NCBI GenBank assembly: GCA_028673005.1
Contig: CM054116.1
Location: forward strand, 36,552,854-36,616,853
DNA: 64,000 nt
From: Tanypteryx hageni
Taxonomy: Eukaryota > Arthropoda > Insecta > Odonata > Petaluridae
Direction: 5' to 3'
Positions 37,565 through 49,614 of the stretch are shown one piece after another (position 1 is the first letter of the stretch; each line of letters opens with the position of its first letter). Under the pieces are notes generated by a model. It ran no database searches, was not told where the DNA came from, and saw only the letters and a list, made by a program, of their open reading frames with translations. Made by a program: the position numbers and the translations under genes.

Positions 37565-40500
37565 AACTGATGCGTCGTTGACTTTTTGTAAGGGTCTCAG
37601 GGCTCGTGCGAAGATTTCACTTTACCGAGAAGCGTTGTCTAAAGAGGAATGTGGCGGAAGTGATAGATGGGCGAGGAGAAGACCTTGGTAATGTGTCTCT
37701 CCGTGCGTACGCACGTGTGAATGCCGGGGAGAGAGCGAAGATGGCGTGCCATATTCCGAAAAACAACCTTCGATTTCGTTTGCTTCGAATTTTCCTCATC
37801 TATGATTACGCTGATTCGTATTTTCCTTGTGGCTTTCGAGAAAGCGGAGAGAAAGCCCCGAGCATGATTCTTAAGAATAGGCAGGTTTCTGAGTATATCA
37901 AGTGCAAGATAGAAAAATAACTTGGCTCAATGCTTTTGAAATATTTAGAGAGAAATAACGAAAGATATCTAATACTAACCACAATTTCATTATTTCCAAG
38001 TGACAATCAAGTGAACAAATCTTAACCCGAAGAAGAAGACTTCAAATTTTAGAAAGATAAAAGTAATTTAGTATTCCAGAATGTACTTCGGACAATAAAG
38101 AAACGGATAATTTTGAATTTCGTTTCCCAGATTCTATTCTATTTCCTAAATAATATAGCACCGAGGGTTATTCCTGCGTTCATGTTTGGCCGAATTCGAG
38201 CCTTAGCAATCAGCGATGGCATTGAAAGATGCTGAATGTCAATCCTCGTTTTCCCGCTGAACAATCGATGCATCTTTGTTGAATTTTAAATTGCTGGGAG
38301 AGAGGGGAGGTATCGATGGAAAATAATTGCCGAGCGTGGAGTGGAAAGGGGAGGATGTTGGTCGGTTGGCTATGCTCGTTTAGGAATATAGAGTCCTTGA
38401 GGAAGTCTGGAGGTTGTTGATGCATAAAGATTGTCGTTCGGCATTCAGAATCGAGTCGGTAGGGGAATCCCGAAGAGATGACGTCTTTTGTATTATCAAG
38501 TGATCCAGCGAGAGCTGAACTTCTGTCGCACGAACGGGGTCTTTGGCCAACAAATCTACGCACTGCCTTGAATATTAACACAAAAAATAGCGAATCACAA
38601 TGCGACTTGAAGTTAAAAAATATTTGTTAATTAATATTAAAAAATCCTAAAATTACTTACAAAATCGCGATTATAAACAATCATCATGTCTAAAAATGAA
38701 GATAATGGCAGATTAAAAGAAAGTTTTTCCCAACTACCGTTCCAGGTTCGAGGGTTTTTGCGCAGATGGCTTTAAAAATTGAGAGTATCATATTTTATAA
38801 GAATATATGATTAGCATTGCTCAAAAAAAGCTTATTTGCTGTTTTCTCTCTAAATACCCACAATAAAATGAGCGATCACTTACCTCATCATCTTTTCCTC
38901 AAATTATCATTGCTTTCACTCGTGACACGATGAAGAAACGAGCAATTTACATCGATTAAGACAAAAACCGCTCTCGAATAGCAACCCACGAAAATCCGCA
39001 CTCTATGCACTGATTGTAATTAGTTTGAAATTGTATATTGTTAAATATTTTTTAATATATTTTAATTTTTCTAATATAATTTATGAGCACTTTATTTGTA
39101 AAATTGGAATTTTAGAATTATATATTATGTTTTTCTTGCCACCTGGCCGGCTGGCCAAATTGCAATGTTTTTTTAAATAAATAAATAATATTTTTCGGCA
39201 ATTTCTGCGGCGAATTTGCCGTCGGATGGCGTAACCACGCTTAAAAAAAGTATAGGAAGAAACCGTCCGCTCTTGTTCCGACACGATGGGTGCAGCCTCC
39301 ATCCAACGATTTCGCTGAACATAAGAAGATTGCTCCGAAATCGGAGCGGAACACCACGTGGGAGAGGAATAAGCGAAGGCGTATCCTCTTTATCGACCGT
39401 ATCTTTCTCCCGCCTACAGAGTAAAAAATGTTTGGACGAATATAAAAGACACGAGCAGTTACTTTATTTTGGGGACATATATAGTGCCGCGGGGAAATCG
39501 TGAAAACGTCATCCGGATGCTGAATGTGGACCGGAGAGGGATTAAAGGTATGAGGAGAAATAGGGAGGAGGGGAGGATTGCTACAGTTATGAGTGTGTGC
39601 GTGATGGAGGAGACCTTGCCCACTTATCTCTCTCTCTCTCCTTTTCTCTCTCTGTGGCCCATGACAACGCCCAGCCGACGTCATTTCTCGCATTCGAACT
39701 GTTTCGAGTGTGCGCTTGCGAAAGCCTTGCATTTTATCACTCCGATGGGGTTCATTGGCTTTTCCAAATACGATCGGAAACTGGGATTAATTTGCAAGAA
39801 CGATAAATAAGACGAACCTTTTGGTCTTGATTCCACGTCCAGAACACCACTTTTACTGCGCAAGCAGATTCGAAAGAGTAATGACTAAATGCTTACCATC
39901 GGTTCGTGCGAAAGTAAATGACCGTGAACTCCATCACGGGAATCGAATATGCGGCTTTTGATCGGTAGCTTTCAATGACTGATCTCCGGAACAATCCCTA
40001 GCGGAGGCCTCAGGATGATCCAGCAGCTTTATCGGACAGAGATTCATATTGCTCTCGTTATTTTATTTCTGACGAATTTATTATCTTATGCACGCAACAA
40101 CTGCATCTCGAGCACTTTCACGAAGGCAAGATTAAGTGCATCCCAGAGGATATGGTGAAAATCCAGAATGAACTGAGACGACCGAGTCGTATCATCGTGG
40201 AGAAGGAAGATGTGCCACTTGCTCACTCAAGTGTTGTGTAACCCGAGTCCCAGTTTCTCTTAGTCCTAGGCGATGAAATGGTGACATTGGGAAAGCATCC
40301 TTGAAAGGCGCACATGGTTCTGGTAATGAAGTAGTCACTTGCCTAGCATTATGCGAGAATGTATGTTTTCTTGCATAGTGTAAATTTTGATTCTCGCATA
40401 CTACCCTTTTCACTATACATGGGCTTCGTGGAATACATGCGACAGAATTCTGAAATAGCTTTTCAAAGGGAGGTTTGCTTTTCACTACATAATATACCTT

Positions 40501-41460
40501 GAGGATAATTGTTTTAAATGTACACAATTCTGATAATGAAACGGGCATAAGAAAGAAAACAAAACGGCTGCGAATATGAAAATGGAGCGCTTTAGTATTC
40601 AGCTCCTTTCGCCATTCGAAATGATTGGTGAGTCATCAAACCTCTGCACTAAAGGAGTAGGATATAGAGAGGAGAAAGTCTAAGCGAACGGAAAGTCAAT
40701 CGCACTTCCCACTCATTTTCGTACAAACATGGCAACTGGAAAATTGGCAAGTCGCTGACGTGTTACAATGTTTCACATTCGGCTCATGAAGGTTCAAATG
40801 TAATTGGCGTGTCGTTACGTGAAAACATAACGAGTGTGGACGTGAAACCCCACGTCGAAACGTGTTCGTGCTGGCGTTGGGATTCGAACCTGCGGCACCA
40901 TTTTCGCCCAGCGACCACCCCATACGTGTGCAATAGAATGCGTACACAGTATGTCTACAATGAAATCCAGTGCAGCTGAGATGTACCCCGTGGCATAATA
41001 TATAACCCAACAAATAGCATCATTAGATCTGAAATTAAAACTTTTATAGAAAGGCTTACATATTCAGCTAATCGGGCGATCGCTGCGATTTGCACGAAAT
41101 TTTACTATAATGATCGGCTTTGTAGCGTTTAACATTATTAAACGACCGTATATAACTGCTTTATTCGAAAACAACAAAAAAGACATTTTATGCTTCGAGG
41201 CCATGTTGCCAACCGGAAAGTCCGCTTGGAAAAAACCTAATCTGGTCGAGTTCAACCATGAAAAGTCAACTTCTATCTCATCGAATTCCAACGCAAGTTA
41301 TAAATCACTACATTTATACAAAGTTGTGCCGAGCGAAATGACTTCACAGAGTTTGGCAGACGGCGGCGAACAAAAAAATTAACCTTACGATCGTTGTACA
41401 GGAAAAAAACAATTTTAACGATTTTTTTTGTACGCCTTTGGAGCACAAAATCATCGGCTA
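37565..41460. other. AT-rich stretch, no gene supported
   Basis: Two minus-strand B-box-like sequences occur, a TTCGATTCCCG near 39945 and a GGTTCGAATCC at about 40879-40890. (CT)n tracts lie at 39626-39652. The frames at 41064-41382 overlap on both strands and carry no known domain. No splice-flanked exon stands out. Confidence 0.4.
40863..40925 (-). mobile_element. tRNA-like fragment, possible SINE
   Basis: On the minus strand the segment reads TATGGGGTGGTCGCTGGG and then GCCGCAGGTTCGAATCCC. The second part is a perfect B box inside a plausible T-arm. The first loosely resembles an A box, but the spacing (about 34 nt) is shorter than in a tRNA, so part of the anticodon arm would be missing. 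It is either a decayed SINE head or a chance match. Confidence 0.25.
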
Positions 41461-41464
41461 GCAG

Positions 41465-41960
41465 CAAGATCAGCGTCCGCAGATCTTAGAAGCAGGGCGT
41501 CTCCCCGTCCTTGAAGAGAGGACGGCCACGCCTCCTCAAAACACTCCTCCGCGCGTCTACCGTTCCCTTCCATCATCACCCCGACCCCTCCCTGCGTTAA
41601 CATCTCCCGTCCGTCCCGTGACGTCGCTGGAGCAGCCGCTACTTTGCCCGAGGAAAAAATTGCGATATTCTCTGAAGAACCAGACGACGGGTGGGCGGTC
41701 GTGGGAGACGCTGAGGGAGGGAAAGGGTTGAGGAAGGTGTTATGTAGTTAGGCGGCGGAGAAAAGGGGTGTGGTCCCGAGGTGATTTACTCTCACTCTCT
41801 TTCGGGGTCCGCGCGGGGTGAGAGGAAGAGCACGGTGAATCTTACGGTACCGAAGACATCTTTAACGGGACGTCACGTGCCGTGATGGGACTCGAAAGGG
41901 AATTGTGAGGCGAGATATAATGCGGGGGATTTAACCAAGGTCACTAGAGAGAAGTGTGCG
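41465..41960. promoter_or_regulatory. CpG-rich patch, possible regulatory DNA
   Basis: The segment is dense in CG (for example gacggccacgcctcc and cgtcccgtgacgtcgctgg) between AT-rich flanks. It contains a palindromic CRE-like tgacgtc within gtgacgtcgc, and CGTCACGTGCCGTGA around 41870 with an E-box CACGTG. A possible acceptor (TTCATCAG at 42006) lies just downstream, followed by a 65-codon open frame with no donor I trust. Promoter or enhancer function is inference. Confidence 0.3.
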
Positions 41961-41964
41961 GGGG

Positions 41965-44900
41965 AAAACCGTTTGAAGAAAGTGTCTGCTTCTCTCTCTT
42001 CATCAGAGGTTTAAGTGTATAGGGAGCGAAGAAATAACGGTCGATCTATGTAAGAGGTCGCTCGCTCATTTGATTTCGGAACAATTAATAACTCGCATGA
42101 CTAATACGGTTGTGTGTGTGTGTACACACACGCATGTATATAATACACTATATGATTCTATTCTAATACCCAAAAGGTATATGCAACAACATACGGCATC
42201 TGTTTAAAATCATTGAAGAGTAATCGTATTTTGTGGAATGCTTCAAAGTGAGTTTGCGTCGTTCCGATTATCGTACAAAACATTTTAGGAAAAATAAACG
42301 CAATGATAATTAAGAAATAGATAAATTATCGCAGGAATGATCAAAACGCTTAATATAAAGATAGAAAAGCTCACGCTGGAGTTATTTTAATCCATGTTAA
42401 TACTGCGCCGACTTCATATTAAATTGCGTTCAAGGCTATTTCGCTCGCTTCCAATTGCACAACTTGGGAATAAAAAAATAGTATCGTCCACTATGAGCTA
42501 TAGTACCGGTTTTGAAAAGAGAATCATGCCAAAGTTTTTTTTCTCAGCGTAGATCGAGAGGTCAAGACGCGGTTGAAATAACACTAACTATAGCTTTGTC
42601 TATTTAATCACGGTAATGAGACGACGTATAATGAAACTTTCCGATGTGTTTAATACAAAAAATTAACTCTTATGATGAGAATTTAATTTGTTTCACAATA
42701 AATGGTGGACATTGTTGTAAACAATTTTTTTCTTAGAATAATTCTGACACGAGAATATCTATTTAATATGATAAAAAGTAGAGTTAAAATTTTCTATTTC
42801 TCATCCGATTCGTCATTGTCCGGGAACAGGCGCAAAAATAACTCTATACAGGCTTTCAGATTAAATGACGATTTTCATTCAATTCTGAAAAATCCCAGTG
42901 TTCAAAATGTGGCATGTAAAGTTCCTCAAGTAAATATCGTAGCTTTCAAAATTTGCCGAATTCACGTTTTAAAATAACTTTTACTTTGAATTTTATGGAC
43001 TACGTAAAAAATGTGACGTTGAAGCACGTTCTTAAAAATCCTTTTTCGGCTATTATTTCAAAGTGGAAAGAATTCAAGCAGATATAACGGTGATAATCAA
43101 GATCATACAGCATTTACAGCATACGTTGAACTCATACAGATTAAAGGTCCTACATTAAGTCCTACCTAGAAAGCCATAGAAATATCTCTACGTTTTGACC
43201 TATTGAAATTTAAATTTCGTAACTTTCTCTCTTGGTATTTCGAGATAACTGCCTATTGGCGACCAGTGATGACCAAAGAACTGAAAGAGACAGTTATTTC
43301 CTACTCTACTATCCGGGAAATTGCGATCTTCACGGATACAAAGAGAGTAAAAAAAAGCTCTCCTAAATTAGAGTATCTTATTTTTCGCGAACCGGTTTTC
43401 GATTGGCTGGCAATTCTTTGCCCTGAACTGAACGACCTTGGTCAGTTATTCCTGGGCGTTGGCAGCGAGACTTCCTCTCTGGTTATCCTTAGTAGGAAGC
43501 GACCGTCGTGGAGCGGATTGTTGGTTTATCGGTTTCGATGGCGAAAATATGAGATTTTTTCAGATAATACTTGAGCAGACGAATTTGGAGATGGAATTTT
43601 CATACCACCTCATCCATCGATTCAAATTAGCATTTAAACAGATGCATATTTACGACTCTTGAAATGGAAAATGCGCCGAGGTATATTTTTTGTGAAAAAC
43701 ACTACGGTATATTAATTAAGCCGTTATAAAATTCCAAATGTTATTTTTATTTTTATTCAATTTTAATATTGACTTCTTTATTTAACTATCCGTCTATGTT
43801 GCCTTTCGGAAAAGAACAAATTATTATGGAGTAATACAGGAAATTAAAAATATGCACATTTTTCTAATACGTTTTAATACAATACTCATACTTACTAAAC
43901 CCATATAATTAATGCCACCAAATTCCGACATCAGACGAAAGACATTATGCATGCATTCGCATGCATAATTAGAACATTTTCCATTCTATTTTATACCGCT
44001 TCTCACTTTCAAACGTCAGCACAAGGCCTTTCGATTTCGGCGCATCCATTTTCGTTTTCCGTTCAAACCACGCAGGTTGCAAGAAAATTATTGGGGTTGC
44101 GGTTTCGATTCCCGTCTTTAATACAAACTAACGTTCGCGTCACTGTTGTCAAAACACTCGGCGCAATAGGTAAAGTTCACGTTATCGATCTATCGACAAG
44201 ATAATACAAAAAAACTAGCCCACAAAAATGTTCGCTCCATTTTGGAGGTCGGATTACGTAGACAGCAGCAGTGGTTTTTTTGCAATCACCGCCATGAGTA
44301 CGAAACAGCCAGCTCACGTATCCCGGACCTTGCGCTTGTGTATGCCTGTACACATAGCCCCGTGACCTTTGCGGGAAGATATGAGCGCTCGCAATAGAAA
44401 GAGAGAATAAAATAGTGAGATACCATCAGGTTGGGAGGATGGCGCAATGAGTGTCAGTGGCCGTTGGTCAACGTAGGAAAAGAAAGGGAGGCGTCCAGTC
44501 GCTCCACCCCCACCTCCCAACCTCCCACCACCCAACCTCCCACCACCAAGCTCCTAAGGGGAGCAGCGGTGCGAAGAGAAAAAATAATAGTGGGCGGAAA
44601 AGGTGTGTGCGTGTGTACTTGCGTGCCGGGAGGGAGGAGGGAAAGGAAGAGGAGAGGGTTAAGATGGTGTTAAGAGAAGGGGTGTGTTGTTGTTGGTAGA
44701 ACGGCAGGAGGGGGGAGGGAGTGGGTCAGTGGCCGAGATTGAGCTAATTTTTTCTCTATTGGCTGGGTGTGGTTTTCGGGTGTCGATCGGGAGGGTAGAA
44801 ATGCAGTGCGTAATCGAATGGCGAGAGAAGAAGTGGGAAGTTGGAGAGAAAAGAAGTGAAAGATGGAAAAAAGTGGGAGGATGTTGGTCCGAGAGAGAGC

Positions 44901-45840
44901 GCGAGGCGAAAGAACGAGATCAAAGAAACTAATTTCTCGAGAGCATTGCCCCCAAAGAAATAATAAACGAGAGTTCGATGTATCATCTGAAATTGCCATC
45001 GAAATCGGGAGGTTTTTATCGTGTATGCCTTCTGGAAATTTAACGAAAGAGCAATGAAACGAGGACAAAGTGTCGAAATCTCGACTGAGATGATTATGTA
45101 AACTAAAAACTACGAGGCTTGGTTTCGAAGTTAGGAAATATAAATCGCTTCCTAAAAATCCACTTGTAGACTGTCGTGTTAACAAAGGGATTTTCTGGTG
45201 ACAACATGCCAGAAAAATGTGAAGTAACTACACGAAAGATTTAGCATTTCACAATCGAACTTTGTGAAGGAATCGAATCTAAAAATAACTTGTATTAAAG
45301 ATGAGAATTTTTTCAGGTAATATTGCATATTTTCATCGATTAAAATAAACACATAAAAATGTGTTTTTCATATCTTCCATATCTTTAACAAAACATGCAT
45401 CGTATATTTATGGCTGAGATGAGGATGAAAAAGCGACGATTGCATATATTTAATGATAAACCTATTTTAATATTTTACAATAATTTGGAGAAAAATGCTC
45501 TCAAACTTCGTAATCAAATAAAAGGTTTAAGGGTAAAAATATCATCTTTGAATCCTTGGGAAATAATACAAAGAGGAAAACAATTTACAATTATCTCTTT
45601 TAAATGGTGTACAATGTTTATTATAGAAACCAAAGTTTTTCGGATAATTTCATCGGTGATTATATAAGATTTTTAAGTACCAGCACAAGCAAACATATGT
45701 AAAAAATAATCGATTTCACCGACAGACACAGATTCGGGCGTTGAAGTCACTAAGAGATTTTTGAATGGAGGAATTGAGGTTAAAAATAAAGACGAAAACT
45801 ACGTTAAGGAAAAATTGCAATTAGAGAGAGCATCTGCGTT
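41965..45840. other. AT-rich stretch, no gene supported
   Basis: Contains a 16-bp self-complementary (GT)4(AC)4 at 42116-42131 and an 11-bp stem hairpin around atgcatgc at 43943-43968. A G-rich/C-rich patch at 44470-44720 has two copies of caacctcccaccacc. A 123-codon frame at 43203-43574 shows no motif I recognise. Confidence 0.4.
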
Positions 45841-45847
45841 TACTTAC

Positions 45848-45895
45848 CACCATCAGGCTCACTGTCGGCCTCAAAGTAGTTCCTTTCGTCATTTT
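45848..45895 (-). CDS. Candidate 48-nt internal exon, unknown protein
   Basis: On the minus strand a branch-point-like TTACTAATC, then TTTCTCTCTCTCTCTCAACAG, leads into AAAATGACG. After exactly 48 nt the sequence GGTG|GTAAGTAAA gives a consensus donor. Two frames are open: phase 1 reads NDERNYFEADSEPDG, with an acidic, protein-like composition, and phase 0 reads KMTKGTTLRPTVSLMV. The length is a multiple of three, so the exon could be a skipped cassette. The AAAATGA context could alternatively be a translation start in phase 0. I do not recognise either peptide. Branch point, tract, AG and donor are all strong, making this the best single exon in the window. The pyrimidine tract is itself a (CT)n run, which is a caution because such runs are frequent here. 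Confidence 0.35.
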
Positions 45896-45899
45896 CTGT

Positions 45900-47150
45900 T
45901 GAGAGAGAGAGAGAAAGATTAGTAAGAGAATTTGATGAAAAACAATCCGGTTGGAGTGAACATAAATTAGATTATATATGCCCACAGGTGGTCCACAAAT
46001 GCATGTAGGAAACAACATTAGAGCAGGAAACCGTAAAATTGGGGAAAGCTCGCGGGAAGATTGTCGCGGTACGTGTCGGTAATAACCGCAATTTACAGGT
46101 TTAGAAAAGTAGATTACGTTTTTTATCATTCGGGGCATGAATTATTGCATCCCCAAATTTTCACATAATCGAATTTTATATATTAAAGTATACAAAAAAA
46201 TTGGAGAAAGAACTTTCATATCATTCCGCTTCCGCGCCTCTGATCAGTGAAAGTAAAAGACTCTACTGTGAAGACATAAATAAATTTACATCTTGTTGCT
46301 AAAAACAGAAGGGTGGAGTAAAAGTATTTCTTGTGGATTTAACCTAAAATATCCCACCTGTCAAGAAAAATACGCCGCACTAATGCATATTCACACAATC
46401 ATCTTTGAGTAAGGTGTCTCTGAAAAAAAACAGCGAGTTTTTGTCATTCGCGAGCTCTCGCTCCTCTTATCTCTCGATATCTCTCCAATCTATGCCTTTC
46501 GTTTTAATCGACTACACCTCTGGATAATTTACTTCTCATTTCACCTCCCCGCACGGGGCAAAAACATCGAGTTTTTACTCCTTTCCGTTTTAAGAATAAA
46601 AATTCTGATTCGATTCTAAGAGAGAGAGCCCTTGGGCTAACACGAGGGAAATCTGTATCGAGTTTCCGGCGTTTTGGCGCTCGCAGAGATAGTTGAAAGG
46701 GTTATTCCGCGAGGCGTGACTGAAGGCCATTATAAAAGACGCCTAGAAAAAGCATCTTAATTCAAATCTTTCGGTTCTCCAAAAAAAAAACGTAATCTAG
46801 AATTCCTAAACAAAATGTAAAAAATGGCAAAATAACTTGACTACAAGTTTTGGTATTTTCAAAATAAAAATTGGTTGTCAATTTGAATATTTTTATGAAA
46901 AAAAGCAACATTTTATATGATTTATGAATGCGAAATAAAATTTAGCCAAACGTCACATTTACACTTTTCACTGAAATGATTTTCTTATCTAAGTAGTTTA
47001 TTGTTCTAATGAGTACAAAAGGGAGAGTAAAGTAGAAGGCATTCAACGTTGAAAATTACTTCAACTATAAAATATCGGATAACATCAGAGCTTAGAACTA
47101 TATCTCTTAAAAACTGCGTGCATCAAACAATCTCATACGGGTATTCGCTC
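45900..47150. other. AT-rich stretch, no gene seen
   Basis: No exon, repeat or transposon end is recognised. If the two minus-strand exon candidates on either side belong to one transcript, this would be the intron between them. Confidence 0.45.
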
Positions 47151-47154
47151 TTAC

Positions 47155-47301
47155 TTCAAATGAAGCGTTACAAGTATCACTCTCTTTAAGTGTTGATGCA
47201 ACAAGCTGTGACGGCAGAATTATTACCGCAGCCATACTTCGACAAAATTTGGCCTCAATATGGGGTGATCGACTGACACACACCATCTGTTTCATTTAAA
47301 A
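47155..47301 (-). CDS. Weak candidate exon with a start codon (minus strand)
   Basis: The minus-strand acceptor AACTTTCTTTTTCAG is followed by TTTTAA and then ATG at 47295-47293. From there 47 codons are open (MKQMVCVSRSPHIEAK at the start, SDTCNASFE at the end) up to TTTGAA|GTAAGAGCG, a fair donor. All other frames contain stops, so only a first coding exon after a 5' UTR exon would fit. The exon ends on a codon boundary, which is compatible with the phase-0 reading of the 48-nt exon at 45848-45895 downstream. No homologue is recognised. The peptide is not obviously biased. Confidence 0.2.
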
Positions 47302-47639
47302 CTGAAAAAGAAAGTTTTACTGCATTGAATTGTCTGATCTTAAAAACGTATCTTTCTAATAATGACTGTGTTCATAGTGAAATATGCAGTATTTCAACTT
47401 AAATTTATCTGTTACAAAATAATCGTAACAAAATCTGTGGAGTAATTTATCCATTGTTTTAACTAATGTGATATAAAAATCTCCAGCGAAGACTAAGAGC
47501 CCATGAGAGATTTTAAAAAATACTTTCCGATATTTTTACATTTTATGCTTAATAGTATTTCTTCGTAAATGTATCTATCCTCCAAACACATCCTTCACGC
47601 GAGATTAATCTTCTCTTCCATCTACAGCCCAGCAATTGG

Positions 47640-48790
47640 AAAGCTAACCCAGAGCAGTGGCGGACGAGGAAGCGAGCTCCTACCCATAACTAGACAGTTA
47701 TTGCGAGCGCTTAACAACACCCTTTCGTGTCCTGACGCGGTAACATTCAATTACCAAGCCATATCCTCTCCCACTCCCATCTTCCCGCTCGCAGATTGAG
47801 GGTGTAAAAAAAAAACAAAAACGAAACGGCACGAATCTCCATGGTCGAGAGGAGCCGAAGCGCCATAGAGTACCGGTTCGAGAGGAAAAATGAAAGACGA
47901 CCGGGGAAGACTAAAATCGCGTGCTCGACCGGGAGATGACCTGTGACCCGAACGAAGTGAGAGCTCGCGCTCCCGCCCCGGCGAAACCGACGCACGACGG
48001 GAAAAGTCGCTTCGGATGCAGAGAGGGCGCGCTTCGCAGTGAAAGCATCTGCGTGCAAAATTCGCATTCACCTACATTCTCCGACGGAGAGAGAGAGAGG
48101 AAGGGAGTCTCTCAAACGTGGGCCGCGCCCGCCATCTCGGTTGCGAATAGCGAAAAAAAAAATGGAACGGCGCGCACGACGGGCGTATCGATGGAAACTG
48201 ACGGTGGATTGTTCCGACGCTCTTCCAAAAGGACAAGCCGAGCTTCCGCATTCGTTTCTCGAACGATCCGCGACGGAAACGCGTAAAAAAACGGAGGAGC
48301 CTCTTAAATTAGGAGTGCGAAAAAAACGGAAAAGGGGGAAAAAACGAAATGAAGCGAAAAAAGTGTGTCGGTCGGCGCGGTGAAAGGGACGGCGCTGACG
48401 TAACCGCGCCCCTCACCTGCCCCCGCCCTATCCCTCCCCCGTGACCGCCTCCGCCCCTGCCCCCCACACACGTCCGACCCCCGTCCCACCGAGCGGAGTG
48501 CAAGAGCGGGGGAGGGTAAAAGAGGGGATTGTGAAACGAGTGGAAAATTGGTCCGAGCGGCGATTTATCGGGCTAAACGATCCACTCTCGCTCACGTGGG
48601 TTCGATGGATCGAAATATCACTGCCGAAGGTAAAGAAAAAATAACGAAAATAAGGCACGTAAACATCTACCGGGCAAAGATGCCGAGATTGGCGGTATCG
48701 CTTCCATTGACTGCTCGTTTTCTAACGCTCACTTTCTTCGGGAAGAAAATGAGCGATGACTTCCACGGCTTCCAGTTCGTGGTTCGATGA
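47640..48790. promoter_or_regulatory. CpG-rich segment, possible promoter of a minus-strand transcript
   Basis: About 1.1 kb dense in CG dinucleotides, the most pronounced such segment in the window. At its centre the minus strand carries GGGGGCAG|GTGAGGGGC, a consensus donor with its exon side ending at 48417. This would fit a GC-rich non-coding first exon upstream of the minus-strand exon candidates at 47155-47301 and 45848-45895. No initiator or TATA box could be fixed with confidence. Open frames on both strands come from the lack of T-containing stops. The function is inferred from composition plus one splice donor. Confidence 0.35.
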
Positions 48791-48799
48791 GTAACAGAC

Positions 48800-49530
48800 C
48801 ATTTACAGGGCAATGAGCCAAGAGCGAGAGGATTGATGACTTTTGAAATATCGAAACGCTGTCAAAACTGAAAGTCCTCTTTGACTATGAGGTTCTCTGG
48901 ATGATGGATACTCAGCCTATAATACTGGTAGCGATTACTTTCGATCACGTGCGAGACCACCGAACATCGATAATTACAGCAGAACAAATTTTCTTCTGTA
49001 CAAATCATATCTGTAAAATTTATATTCAATAAGCGCTCCATCCTCACGAAATGCAGTAGTTTTTATTGACAGTACCTTATCTAGGGTGTGACGAAGATGG
49101 CATTATTTTCAATAAAATGTTATTATTCTTTATGCAGAAACAATAATATTCAACATAACTAAGGTATTTCCTAAAATTTTGCTCCAGACGTCATATCTCC
49201 CAGTTACGTTACTGTTCACATATATCATGAGCCACGAAAAAGTGTGCAAATCGCAATAAAATCAGCAAACCTATCCAGTACCTATATATATAACAATTTA
49301 GTCGAAATAAATTGTGAAAAACGGCGAAGTTGCAAATAAAACTGGGAGAAAAATGAAATAAACAAATCTTACTTAATATATCGAGTTTTTAAAAACTCAC
49401 TCGGGCACTTTCATTGTTTTTCTGTTACACTCCGCCTTCCGAAGTTCTCACATCGATAACTTTTCCAATATTCCTACGCTTATAATTCACTGCCGACGTA
49501 ATGAGGACATCGGACAATCGAAAGTTCACG
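48800..49530. other. AT-rich stretch, no gene seen
   Basis: No recognised feature. A stop-free plus-strand frame of about 150 codons runs from about 49379 to 49830, but it has no methionine start and overlaps the SINE-like head, so it is not called as a gene. Confidence 0.45.
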
Positions 49531-49534
49531 CACC

Positions 49535-49612
49535 TCTCTCTCGTCGGGATTCTGAACCGGAGTCTCATGGCTGGGAGGCAACAGCGTTACGCACTTGGTC
49601 TATCGGGGCCAC
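49535..49612 (-). mobile_element. tRNA-derived SINE head
   Basis: On the minus strand the segment reads GGCCCCGATAGACCAAGTGC, then GTAACGCTGTTGCCTCCCAG, then CCATGAGACTCCGGTTCAGA, then ATCCCGACGA. This has the order of a tRNA: acceptor 5' strand, A box in a D-arm, an anticodon-arm-like GCCTCCCAGCCATG, and a T-arm with a B box carrying one inserted base. TTGCCTCCCAGCCATGAG followed by GGTTC.AATCCC is a frequent pattern in arthropod SINE heads. The body would continue leftward, but its end could not be defined. The broken B box argues against an active tRNA gene. Confidence 0.5.
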
Positions 49613-49614
49613 AG

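Noticed and set aside
38876..38960. Strong minus-strand donor GATGAG|GTAAGTGATC
   Set aside because: All three frames immediately upstream contain stops and no acceptor pairs with it, so no coding exon can be built.
41064..41382. Overlapping 75- and 90-codon frames on opposite strands
   Set aside because: No motif, no splice signals and no reason to prefer either strand.
43203..43574. 123-codon plus-strand frame of mixed composition
   Set aside because: No known domain, no splice borders in frame and no promoter-like context. One frame of this length is expected by chance in 64 kb.
47653..47662. CAGTGGCGGA, identical to the start of the hAT element at 23070
   Set aside because: No matching right end or 8-bp flank duplication nearby. 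A 10-bp match alone is not an element.
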